From Dyella tabacisoli (GTDB lineage Bacteria; Pseudomonadota; Gammaproteobacteria; Xanthomonadales; Rhodanobacteraceae): 64,000 nt of DNA. Location of the stretch: assembly GCF_003350925.1 (NCBI RefSeq), contig NZ_KZ857173.1, positions 682,001-746,000 of the forward strand. The letters are read 5' to 3'. Shown here one piece after another: positions 37,351-45,233 of this stretch (its first letter is position 1; the number at the start of each line of letters is the position of its first letter). The position numbers and the translations under genes were made by a program. The notes under the pieces are model-generated. The model searched no databases. It saw only the letters and a list, made by a program, of their open reading frames with translations, and had not been told where the DNA came from.

Positions 37351-37416
37351 AGAGGTGCCTTTGTTAGATCCTCGCTCAGGAATAGTGTCCGCTTCGGGTC
37401 CGAAGCAGACACCCGA

Positions 37417-37927
37417 CTAGCGATCATGGAACCATTCCAGAAATTGTTCGGCAACATCCGAATCGAGCTCCAAGACGGCCTCTGCAATAGCGGCCTCACC
37501 TTTCGCGGCAGCTATGGCAGCGAGAGCTGCATTGCATGAAGCCATCATCGCAACGGCGTTTACTTGCATCCGCGACCAGCTGGGGAAGCTGCGACATGGC
37601 GCGTTTGTAGGTCAGTATCAGGTCGTCAGGTATGGAGATGTTCTTGCGTGCACGGCAGCACTCGACCCACGCCGGAAATTGAAAGTAGTTGGAGTCCGCT
37701 TTTAGAGGATCGATCGCGAGGGCCGCGATCACGTGCGGAACTGCGGCAAACGAGGCGGGATACACGCCTCCCTGATGGGCAAGTGAGCTCCATAGAGTCG
37801 CCCACGGCTCCTCCTCACAATCGCACGGAGGCACGCCATATAGCTGGCGAAGAAGATCCGGGATATCCGAGGCCGGCCCAAAAGCATGCCTCAACTCTTC
37901 CCATCGAGGGCTGTCCAGACTGAGCAC
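37417..37927 (-). pseudogene. Conserved hypothetical protein, frameshifted (cassette)
   Basis: The start is a GTG at 37927 behind a perfect AGGAGG. The first frame reads LSLDSPRWEELRHAFG, IPDLLRQLYG, WATLWSSLAHQGGVYPASFA and AVPHVIAALA, a pattern I recognise from a common hypothetical family. After VADAS it breaks. Removing one base of the TTT at 37559-37561 (plus strand) restores NAVAMMASCNAALAAIAAAK and runs to a stop at 37417, 6 bp from the hairpin at 37387-37410. That spacing supports the repaired reading. Confidence 0.62.
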
Positions 37928-37991
37928 CGATACCTCCTGTAAGTTGCCCACTAACGCGCCTTGCTTGATGTCGGCCTTGGGTCGCAAGCGG

Positions 37992-38256
37992 TCAGTCGAA
38001 TCTGATCGTCACATGCTTGGACTCGGCCGCCAATCCACGCAAGAACTGGCAAAGTTGGCCGCCGCCAACGGTCCGTAAGCCGTCAAAATTCTTCAGCCGA
38101 AGAACACACTCGCCCGGCCAACCCGGTCCACCTCCAACGGAAGGCATCCATGTTGCAGCCGAAACTGGCGGCACCCTCTGGCCTGACAGCGTCTAGATAT
38201 GCCAGCCAGAACCCGGCCTCATCTCGAACGCCAGAGCATTGAACAGCGAACTCCAT
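37992..38256 (-). pseudogene. Barstar-like protein, frameshifted (cassette)
   Basis: Two frames combine into a barstar-family pattern. The first gives MEFAVQCSGVRDEAGFWLAY, DAVRPEGAASFGCNMDAFR; the second continues GGGPGWPGECVLRLKNFDGL and ends FLRGLAAESKHVTIRFD. Barstar relatives have FGRNLDAFWDA..GGGPGWPG here, so the break just after MDAF (near 38135) is a one-base indel or small deletion. The start at 38256 has GAGGA 6 bases upstream. The stop overlaps the 37970-37993 hairpin. Barstar homologues inhibit RNase toxins. Confidence 0.6.
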
Positions 38257-38304
38257 TTCCATTCCTCATCATCGCTTTGAAGTGTCCGCTCCGGGTCGTC
38301 GGAC

Positions 38305-38930
38305 CTTCCCAGAATATAGCCGTAAGCGCTCGTCGGCATCCTGCCTACGTTCTTGAGTGCTACGGTGAAGATCCAGCACATCATCGATGCCATCAGAAGC
38401 GGCTGACCGCCACTTTTCCTTCTCGGAGGCACGCCCCGCATGACGCGTCCTAGCGGCCTGTCTGACACATACTTTGGTTGTCAAATCAAAAATGCACCCA
38501 GCCGGCATGATCGGCTAAGCATCTGTTTCAATTAGCCATATACTTACTTAGCTGTTCAACAGTCAGCAAAGTACGTACACGAGGCACCTCCACTGCACAC
38601 ACTTTGATCTCCAAGACTGCGCAGACTTTGCTGTCATGCCCATGTGTGGGCATGACACCAACCGATCATAGGCACCGCGTTGCGCAATCGGCCACTCAAA
38701 ATCGCAGCCACCGGCCCGAACCATCCGCTGACTCGAAGGCCTCGGGGCTCACGCCCCCCAGAGTGGCTTTGGCGATGTCAACGCTCCCAAACGGACAGAA
38801 TCCATCAATCCGTCGCTGCTCACCATCGAACTTGACTTGGCCAAACCCGCGGCGGGAAAATTGTTACCCCCTTCGCGGCCGGGTCTCGCTGCGACATGTT
38901 GGTGTGTGCGTACCTTCAATGGAGGTTCGT
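38305..38930. repeat. Gene-free stretch with repeat copy flanking the cassette array
   Basis: No convincing gene is seen. It holds a hairpin TGTCATGCCCA (38632-38642) / TGGGCATGACA (38647-38657) and the 19-bp segment 38643-38661 that recurs exactly at 29977-29995. Just upstream, CACACACTTTGATCTCCAA (near 38596) matches a motif repeated near 43595 and 44280. This is probably the right boundary of the array. Confidence 0.65.
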
Positions 38931-39533
38931 ATGAGCTATCACCTGGAAGGTCGGCTGCTCGAAGTTTGCAACTGCAAGGTCCTGTGCCCTTGCTGGATCG
39001 GAGAGGATCCTGACAACGGCACCTGCGACACCATTGTCGCGTGGCATATAGACAAGGGAACCGTCGACGGCGTTGATGTTGCCGGTAGTACGATCGCGGC
39101 CGTGGCCCATGTGCCCGGCAATATCCTGCAAGGCAACTGGACTGCCGCGATCTACATCGACGACCAAACTTCCAAGGCGCAGGAAGAGGCACTGCTAAAG
39201 GTCTACACCGGCCAGGCCGGCGGACCGGTCGCCGATCTCGCCAAGCTCATCGGCCAGGTCGTATCGGTGGAGCGAGCGCCTATCCGGTTCACTGTGGTTG
39301 CGGGTAAGGGCGAACTCGAGATCGGCACGAACTACTACGCCGAACTCGAACCGTATCTCGGCGCGACCGGCGGTCAAACCACCCTCTCCGATACCGTGTT
39401 CTCAACCGTGCCGGGGGCGCCGGTGTTTGTCGGCAAGGCCCCGACCTATCGATCCAGCAACGCCGCCCTCGGCATCAACCTCGACATCAAGAACCACAAC
39501 GCCCTGCAGAGCACGTTCGTCTTCGACGCATGA
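38931..39533 (+). CDS. DUF1326 domain protein
   Basis: A 200-residue cytosolic protein of the DUF1326 family. The N-terminal signature MSYHLEGRLLEVCNCKVLCP followed by CWIGEDPDNGTC carries four or five cysteines likely to bind metal. The start at 38931 has GGAGG 5-9 bases upstream. Its end overlaps the DUF2182 gene by 4 bp (ATGA). The two families almost always travel together; metal handling is suspected but the function is not established. Confidence 0.88.
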   Translation: MSYHLEGRLLEVCNCKVLCPCWIGEDPDNGTCDTIVAWHIDKGTVDGVDVAGSTIAAVAHVPGNILQGNWTAAIYIDDQTSKAQEEALLKVYTGQAGGPVADLAKLIGQVVSVERAPIRFTVVAGKGELEIGTNYYAELEPYLGATGGQTTLSDTVFSTVPGAPVFVGKAPTYRSSNAALGINLDIKNHNALQSTFVFDA

Positions 39534-40345
39534 ACACAACGGCAGGCCCTTCGCCGCCTGGCGCCTCGCGCCATGTTCGCGTGTTCCTGCCGATCTTGGC
39601 CGCGCTGACTGCTTTCGCGTGGGTTGCGTTGTGGGCGTGGACGCGCAGCCCTTATGGACGCTATGTCGAACACGGTAACTGGATAGCCTCAGGATCGGTT
39701 GCGTTTCTATGCCGTGTCGTTCCGGCTGGCGATGTGGTCGTGCCGGTGTTACTTGAAGCCGTCGCGTGGATCCTCATGGCAGCGGCCATGATGTTGCCTA
39801 CCACCTTGCCGCTGTTCAACGCCTTCGACCGATTGACGGCCGAGCGACCAGACCATGGGCGTCTCCTTATGTTGCTCGGCCTGGGCTATATGACAGTGTG
39901 GGGAGCCTTCGGACTCCTGGCGCATGCACTTCACAGTGCCCTGCTGTCCGTGCTCGCGAGCATACCCATGCTGGCGTGGAATGGCTGGCTGATTGGTGTC
40001 GCCATTATCGCGTTGGCCGGCGCATTTCAGTTCAGCAAGCTCAAATATCAGTGCTTGGAAAAGTGCCGTACGCCGTTGAGCTTCGTCATTGAGCACTGGC
40101 GAGGGCAAGCGCAAGCGCGGCAGGCGTTCGCGCTCGGCGCGCAGCACGGTTTATTCTGCGTCGGGTGTTGCTGGGCGTTGATGCTATTGATGTTCGCACT
40201 TGGTACCGGCAGCCTCGGGTGGATGCTCTTGCTTGCAGCCGTGATGGCGATCGAAAAGAACGTTCGCTGGGGCAAGCGTCTCAGTGCGCCCCTCGGCGTG
40301 GCGTTGCTATCGTGGGCAGTCGTTCTGGTGGCGACCCATGCATGA
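39530..40345 (+). CDS. DUF2182 membrane protein
   Basis: A 271-residue polytopic inner-membrane protein of the DUF2182 (putative metal-binding integral membrane) family. Typical parts are AWILMAAAMMLPTTLPLFNAF, QFSKLKYQCLEKCRTPLSF and GAQHGLFCVGCCWALMLLMFALG with clustered cysteines. Coupled by a 4-bp overlap to the DUF1326 gene, and overlapped by 8 bp with the following transporter, it is the centre of a compact three-gene operon. Confidence 0.87.
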   Translation: MNTTAGPSPPGASRHVRVFLPILAALTAFAWVALWAWTRSPYGRYVEHGNWIASGSVAFLCRVVPAGDVVVPVLLEAVAWILMAAAMMLPTTLPLFNAFDRLTAERPDHGRLLMLLGLGYMTVWGAFGLLAHALHSALLSVLASIPMLAWNGWLIGVAIIALAGAFQFSKLKYQCLEKCRTPLSFVIEHWRGQAQARQAFALGAQHGLFCVGCCWALMLLMFALGTGSLGWMLLLAAVMAIEKNVRWGKRLSAPLGVALLSWAVVLVATHA

Positions 40346-41213
40346 AACGCGCGATCGACTGCTCATCTTGCAGACGACCGTCCTCACTACGGTGGCCATG
40401 CTCGCCTTCGCGGCCAATTCGCTGTTGTGCCGGTTTGCGTTGCAGCAATGGAAAATCGACCCGGTCAGCTTCGCCGCCATCAGGCTCGTTTCCGGAGCCA
40501 TTATGCTCGCCGTCATCGTTCGGCTCAGGCCGGGGCGGTCCTCGCCCAGCCATGCCGACTGGCTTGCTGCGACCATGCTGTTTGCCTATGTCGCCTTCTT
40601 CTCCTTCGCGTATCTCACCTTGCCCGCAGGCACGGGGGCATTGATTCTGTTCGGCGCGGTTCAATTGACCATGTTCAGCGTCGGCTTGGGCTCCGGCGAG
40701 AAATTCGGATACCTCGCTTGGCTCGGTCTCGCGCTGGCCGTAGCAGGGCTTTTCTACCTGGTGTCGCCGGGTATCGCAGCGCCGCCGCTCCTCGGCGCTG
40801 CGTTGATGGCGATCGCTGGCGTGGCGTGGGGCGTGTACTCATTGCGCGGCCGCCGCCTGACCAACCCGCTTGCCGCAACAGCGGGAAATTTCGCGAGGGC
40901 AGCGTTGCTTGCCCCCTTTCTTAGCTTGCTTTTCATCGTCAATGCCCGCGCTTATGCGGATGCGACCGGGGTCGCCTTGGGTATTGCCTCAGGCGCGCTC
41001 ACTTCCGGCATCGGGTATGTCATCTGGTATACAGCGCTGAGCAGGCTTTCTGCCATGCGCGCCGCCACGGTACAGTTGTCGGTGCCGCTGATCGCGGCAT
41101 TTGGCGGAGTGGTGTTCCTATCGGAAGCGATCACTCCGCGGCTGACCGTCGCTTCTACCGCGATTCTTGGCGGCATCGCGATGGTGATGACCAGCAGGTC
41201 GCGGAACCATTGA
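40338..41213 (+). CDS. EamA/DMT-family transporter
   Basis: A 291-residue drug/metabolite transporter with ten hydrophobic segments in two EamA repeats (AANSLLCRFALQQW in repeat 1; AIAGVAWGVYSLRGR and TSGIGYVIWYTALSRL in repeat 2). Start at 40338 inside the end of the DUF2182 gene. Substrate unknown. Close coupling to DUF1326/DUF2182 may indicate export of the same small molecule or metal ligand. Confidence 0.87.
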   Translation: MHETRDRLLILQTTVLTTVAMLAFAANSLLCRFALQQWKIDPVSFAAIRLVSGAIMLAVIVRLRPGRSSPSHADWLAATMLFAYVAFFSFAYLTLPAGTGALILFGAVQLTMFSVGLGSGEKFGYLAWLGLALAVAGLFYLVSPGIAAPPLLGAALMAIAGVAWGVYSLRGRRLTNPLAATAGNFARAALLAPFLSLLFIVNARAYADATGVALGIASGALTSGIGYVIWYTALSRLSAMRAATVQLSVPLIAAFGGVVFLSEAITPRLTVASTAILGGIAMVMTSRSRNH

Positions 41214-41329
41214 AGGCGGACCTTACTGTAAAGCGACGCGCCGCTTGTGGGATCGCCTATGCATAAGACCACGGCGCTTTGAGGCTTCGCTTCGTACCAG
41301 ATCCCATCTGGATTGATCGAATACCAAAT

Positions 41330-42679
41330 TCAGTAAGACAGCGACAACGAACTCATCCACGTCAAAGCTTCCGGCTGTTTCGGCGCCTGAATGGGGTTGG
41401 CGGTATAGCTCAGTTGGTTGGAGAGATAAACGCCGCGCGCCACACGGTAGACATAGGACAGCGCATAGTTGCGACTGTAGTCCACAGCGGCGATCCCGCT
41501 TGCCTGTTGCATGCGCTGGGAAGAGCGACTCAATCGGTTGAAGGTATAGCCCAGAGCGAGCGCGTCATCGGGCTGCCCGAAAGGACCCAGTACGTACAAC
41601 GTAGCGCCGATATCTCCGGTATAGACGTTACGATCGGGTGGCGCATAGTCGGCTTTTACATTGACGTAAAATCCTCGATACGGCTTTGCCGCATCGGTCT
41701 GGAAAAACTGATAGTCGCCGACCAAGTAATAGGCATAGTTGCCACCCGCATAGCCTCCGCGGAACCTTGAGAAACGGCTTTCGTTATACATCACGCCCTG
41801 CCGCAGCCACATCATCCGTTGGCTGGGAGCGGCTTCGACCTGGTACCCCAACTCATTGATGAAGAGCGCCTTGGCACCGGGAATATGCCACTTCAGCCCC
41901 AGGAAATTATTGTGGTCCCAATCCGCTTGCGCCCCCTCGGGATCCACACTGCGGGTCACGCCGATCCGCTCATAGAAATGCTTATTGGCCGAAGCCAGGC
42001 GCAGGTTGATCTCGGGTGCCGTCTTGTTGAAGATGAAGCCGACTTCGTAGGGGATGGAACTTCCGACACCTGCCGGCGACGTCGTCGAACTGGTGCCGAG
42101 TGCAAACCCATAGAACTGGTTGCCTAGCTCCTCAAAGCCATATTGCAACTGCACGCGCCCCTCGTTGAAGCGCTGACTGACATAGAGGCTGTTGATGGCG
42201 AAACCGGTTGGATTTTCCCCGGCGTACCAGAACCGTTGCACGTTCGCATTGAACACGAGTTGCGAAGCGCCGGCAAAACCCACGCGGGATAGATCGTAGG
42301 TAGTGGTTACATACCCGTTAGCCCGATAAGTAGGATTTTGCCCGATGTAAAGCTGAGGATGCGCACCATGATGCAGCAGGTCGAAGGTTCCGCCCAGAGT
42401 GATGCCACCTTGAATCAGCCAGCCATGCTCGGCCGACTTTTCGCGAAACTTGCCCAAATCCGGTGACATGGTTTCACAGGTGCTGATCGCCGGATTGGTG
42501 GTGCCTTGCGGCTGCAAGCCGTCATACCGATGGCAAGGAAGGATCTCAGTAGCCATGTTGGCATCGGCGGAATCCGCCGCGACTACAAGTTCAGCGTGCA
42601 CGTCATTGCAAACGGCCCATGAGACCAGCCATAGGCTTCCAGCTAACACGGGCGCAAAGCGGCGGAGATTTTTGGACAT
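41330..42679 (-). CDS. OprB-like carbohydrate-selective porin
   Basis: A 449-residue outer-membrane protein. A signal peptide (APVLAGSLWLVSWAVCNDVHA) is followed by KSAEHGWLIQGGITLGGTFD and a barrel with alternating strands ending in the aromatic terminus SLSLSY. YVLGPFGQPDDALALGYTFN and the FEELGNQFYGFALG loop match the OprB family, whose members pass sugars. The start at 42679 excludes a GTG-led extension. No catabolic genes are adjacent, so the substrate is unknown. Confidence 0.75.
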   Translation of the reverse strand: MSKNLRRFAPVLAGSLWLVSWAVCNDVHAELVVAADSADANMATEILPCHRYDGLQPQGTTNPAISTCETMSPDLGKFREKSAEHGWLIQGGITLGGTFDLLHHGAHPQLYIGQNPTYRANGYVTTTYDLSRVGFAGASQLVFNANVQRFWYAGENPTGFAINSLYVSQRFNEGRVQLQYGFEELGNQFYGFALGTSSTTSPAGVGSSIPYEVGFIFNKTAPEINLRLASANKHFYERIGVTRSVDPEGAQADWDHNNFLGLKWHIPGAKALFINELGYQVEAAPSQRMMWLRQGVMYNESRFSRFRGGYAGGNYAYYLVGDYQFFQTDAAKPYRGFYVNVKADYAPPDRNVYTGDIGATLYVLGPFGQPDDALALGYTFNRLSRSSQRMQQASGIAAVDYSRNYALSYVYRVARGVYLSNQLSYTANPIQAPKQPEALTWMSSLSLSY

Positions 42680-43131
42680 AAGGGTTTCTCGCACCCGCGC
42701 GTGACGGGTGCAAAAGCGAAAAGCGTTGCGTTGGGGAAAGCCTGGGGACGTTCAATATAGTAGCTGCGCTAACTCCCCATATACAGTGCCAGAGCCACTC
42801 GCCATGCCCCTACTAATGGGCCTTCCATTTCGATGGAGGCGGTCGCTTGCGTGCTCAGCATGGGCTAGTAGCGAAAAAGCATTACGACCTTCACATGACG
42901 CGCCTAGGCCTGCTCGGTTAATTTAAACCCGCCTTCGTCATGGATCATCCAACGGATCGATTCAGGCGATCAGGTGTGATCCAAGACGTCACAAGAAGAG
43001 ACGCCTCTCCAACAAGGAAGATAAGTACCTCGGCAGCCACCCCACTGCCGTGATCCATTGACATCGATTGCAAACCGACCACTGCGCGAGCAGTTGAGCG
43101 GTTTGTCGCGCCACAACTTTTGAGCCCCCAC
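42680..43131. other. Intergenic stretch, no gene seen
   Basis: About 450 bp between the porin and the Oar-like gene. I find only short spurious frames, no terminator and no repeat from the families seen elsewhere. It presumably holds the two divergent promoters. Confidence 0.5.
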
Positions 43132-43527
43132 ATGAAAACCAGCAAGAAATCCGCAGCCATTGGGCACCAGCATCAAAATCGCCACTACGCGCTCAAGCTC
43201 ATGACGGCGATAGCCGTGAGCGCATTCGGCACCATCGCAGTTAACGCTGCATACGCGCAGTCAACCAGCTCCAGCATTCTGGGCAAGGCCCCAACCGGCA
43301 GCACCATCACGGTGCACAGCGACAAGGGCATTACCCGCCACGGGTCCCCTAACGACACCGGTCGCTACAACCTCCCCGCGCTGATACCCGGAACCTTCGT
43401 GGTGTCGCTGGAAAGGGACGGCAAGACGCTCGCCACGGTGCAGGGTGTTCCGCTCTTTGCTGGCAGGGCATCCGAAGTGGATTTTGCTTGCGACAACGAC
43501 CAGTGCACTGGATCGTTCAATCACTGA
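43132..43527 (+). CDS. Orphan Oar-type N-terminal (carboxypeptidase regulatory-like) domain protein
   Basis: A 131-residue secreted protein. A long signal peptide (LKLMTAIAVSAFGTIAVNAAYA) precedes one beta-sandwich domain: SSSILGKAPTGSTITVHSDK, GRYNLPALIPGTFVVSLERD, then GRASEVDFACDNDQC. This is the N-terminal extension found on Oar-like TonB receptors of Xanthomonadales, but the plug and barrel are missing and the frame stops cleanly. It may be a free-standing domain or the remnant of a receptor gene. A perfect hairpin follows 13 bp after the stop. Confidence 0.72.
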   Translation: MKTSKKSAAIGHQHQNRHYALKLMTAIAVSAFGTIAVNAAYAQSTSSSILGKAPTGSTITVHSDKGITRHGSPNDTGRYNLPALIPGTFVVSLERDGKTLATVQGVPLFAGRASEVDFACDNDQCTGSFNH

Positions 43528-43540
43528 TCGCGCGGGCCTC

Positions 43541-43632
43541 GGTGTCATGCCCCTCGGGCATGACACCGAACATCCGGGCGCACGCCCTACGGCATACACT
43601 TTGGTTTCCAAAAGTGCGCGGACTGGTACGCT
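43541..43632. repeat. Hairpin plus ACTTTGGTTT-motif repeat copy
   Basis: 12-bp perfect arms GGTGTCATGCCC and GGGCATGACACC with a 3-base loop (43541-43567), then GGCATACACTTTGGTTTCCA (43591-43610). Same repeat family as the flanks of the cassette array and the copy near 44271. The hairpin may also terminate the preceding gene. Confidence 0.65.
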
Positions 43633-43753
43633 CACGCGGTGAAGTCAGAGATGAGTGATGCAATAGCTGGATAGAGCCCCGCGCTGACACGGCTTCTGAA
43701 TAGTTATCCCACGGTCCGTTGTCAGAATAATGGCCACCTTGTAGGTTGGGCAC

Positions 43754-44191
43754 ATGGCGCTTAAACGGATGGACAACGTAGGCATCGTCGTCGATGACCT
43801 CGAAGCGACGATCGCTTTCTTTTGCGAGCTCGGCCTCGATCTCGAAGGGCGGGCCACGATTGAAGAAGAATGGGCCGGACGTGTCACTGGACTGGGCGAT
43901 CAGCGCGTTGAGATCGCCATGATGTGCACGCCGGACGGCCACGGCCGGCTTGAGCTCTCCCGGTTTCTCGCACCGCCTGCTATCGCGGATCACCGGAACG
44001 CTCCGGTGAACGCTTTAGGCTACCTGCGCGTCATGTTCACCGTGGACGACATCGACGAGACGCTCGAAAGGCTCCGCAAGCGCGGCGCGCAGCTCGTGGG
44101 TGAAGTTGTTCAATATAAAAACGCGTATCGGCTTTGCTACATCCGCGGCCCTGAAGGGATTCTCATCGGACTCGCCCAAGAACTTGGATGA
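43754..44191 (+). CDS. VOC-family (glyoxalase-like) protein
   Basis: A 145-residue vicinal-oxygen-chelate protein with two beta-alpha-beta-beta-beta halves: MDNVGIVVDDLEATIAFFCE at the start, VEIAMMCTPDGHGRLELSRF, LRVMFTVDDIDETLERLRKR, and RLCYIRGPEGILIGLAQEL at the end. Metal ligands expected in His/Glu positions are plausible (a GHGRLELS Glu and the final Glu of RGPEG). Substrate unknown; it could be a small-molecule resistance or dioxygenase-like protein. Confidence 0.85.
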   Translation: MALKRMDNVGIVVDDLEATIAFFCELGLDLEGRATIEEEWAGRVTGLGDQRVEIAMMCTPDGHGRLELSRFLAPPAIADHRNAPVNALGYLRVMFTVDDIDETLERLRKRGAQLVGEVVQYKNAYRLCYIRGPEGILIGLAQELG

Positions 44192-44270
44192 TAGCCGACA
44201 CCACAACGCAGAGCGCTTGCATTCGACTATTGAGTACTTGACCCCTCTGAAATTCAAAGCGATGTGGCCA

Positions 44271-44340
44271 CCCTGCGGTACACACTTTGGTTTTCCAAAG
44301 CGCGCATATCCTTGGCGCCATGCCCAATGTGGGCACTAAA
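44271..44340. repeat. Repeat copy related to the cassette-array flanks
   Basis: CCCTGCGGTACACACTTTGG (44271-44290) is followed by TTTTCCAAAGCGCGC and a degenerate GCCATGCCC..GGGCA hairpin. The same two blocks occur near 38593-38661 and, in the other order, near 43541-43632. Confidence 0.6.
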
Positions 44341-44453
44341 CCGTAGATGGCTGCCCCGTATGCAGGGACATGACAGTTGCGATCAAGACCTGGTTTAGGA
44401 GCTAGAGCGCCATCCATGGCGCAGCGCGGATCCAGGTATCCACGGTTATCGGC

Positions 44454-45212
44454 TCAAGCGCCGCCAAAGATCGCTAGTGCCTGCTCGTTGAAGCCATTGA
44501 CGAAACCGTGCTCGCTCGGGCCGACATTGGCACGGAACATCTTGGCGGCCTCGACCACGATCTCGTCCGCATCCGTGCCAAGGATCGCCATCGCTTCGGC
44601 AATGAACAGATCAAGCGGCATGGCTTGTTCGGCCTCCTGGCTGTTCATGAGTTCGGTGCGTACCCAGGGCGGCGCAATCTCAATCACACGAACGCCCGTA
44701 TGCCGGAGCATGAAGCGCTGCGACAGAATGTAGGAATGAAGCGCCGCCTTGGTCGATGAGTAAATACCGGTAACGGCCAGCGGTACGAAGGCAAGCACGG
44801 AACTCGTGTACGCCACGACCGCGTTGTCCTTGCCCTTCAGGTGCTCGATCAGCGCCGATGTCGTGCGAATCGGCCCCAGCAGATTGGTCGAGACGGTCGA
44901 GGTCAACAGGGCGTCGTCGATCTTCCCGGCAACGGCATCGGGTTGCATGATGCCGGCGTTGTTGATGAGGACATTGAGTTCGGGATGATCGACGATCAAT
45001 TTCGCTGCCACGCGATCGATGCTGATCGGATCGGTGATATCGAGCTCGACCGCTTCCATACCGGGATTGGCTGCGATCACGGCGTTGAGATGACTGCGCC
45101 GCCGGCCGGCGATAATGACCTTGTTACCCAGCTTATGCAGCGCTTCGGCGAGCCCGCGGCCGATGCCCGAGCCGCCGCCAGTAATAAAGATGGTGTTGCC
45201 TGTGAGTTTCAT
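44454..45212 (-). CDS. Short-chain dehydrogenase/reductase (DltE-like)
   Basis: A 252-residue SDR oxidoreductase. The cofactor motif TGGGSGIG is at residues 11-18, NAGR-type specificity in IIAGRRRSHL hints at NADP, NNAG follows near residue 86, and the catalytic set is a Ser in AYTSSVLAF and YSSTK near residue 155. An AAGGAG site precedes the start. It lies 21 bp after the NTF2-like gene and is probably under the TetR regulator that reads away on the other strand. Confidence 0.9.
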   Translation of the reverse strand: MKLTGNTIFITGGGSGIGRGLAEALHKLGNKVIIAGRRRSHLNAVIAANPGMEAVELDITDPISIDRVAAKLIVDHPELNVLINNAGIMQPDAVAGKIDDALLTSTVSTNLLGPIRTTSALIEHLKGKDNAVVAYTSSVLAFVPLAVTGIYSSTKAALHSYILSQRFMLRHTGVRVIEIAPPWVRTELMNSQEAEQAMPLDLFIAEAMAILGTDADEIVVEAAKMFRANVGPSEHGFVNGFNEQALAIFGGA

Positions 45213-45233
45213 GAGAGTTCTCCTTAGATAAGA

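Larger units (their letters stand above)
30161..38304 (-). repeat. Array of about 18 copies of a 24-bp hairpin separating small genes
   Basis: The unit has 9-bp arms (GTCCGCTTT / AAAGCGGAC) around a 6-base loop GGGTCG. Copies start at 30950, 31519, 31837, 32200, 32510, 33671, 34246, 34539, 34834, 35137, 35444, 36002, 36391 (shortened), 36738, 37387, 37970 and 38283 (shortened), with a half copy at 30161. All have the same loop orientation. Each gap holds one minus-strand gene (two between 30161 and 30950), and most stops lie within 1-40 bp of the next copy. None is seen elsewhere in the window. The DNA looks more A/T-rich than its neighbours. Confidence 0.92.

Noticed and set aside
30161-38304. 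Canonical integron cassette array
   Set aside because: No integrase gene, and the spacer hairpins are 24 bp without the GTTRRRY/RYYYAAC core sites or the length of attC. The cassette-like layout is reported instead as a separate finding.
30161-38304. CRISPR array
   Set aside because: The repeats are palindromic, but the intervals are 200-1100 bp, coding and unequal. No cas genes.
38193-38468. Minus-strand 91-residue frame at the right end of the array
   Set aside because: It competes with the barstar-like reading, crosses the shortened hairpin at 38283 and has no recognisable family or ribosome site.
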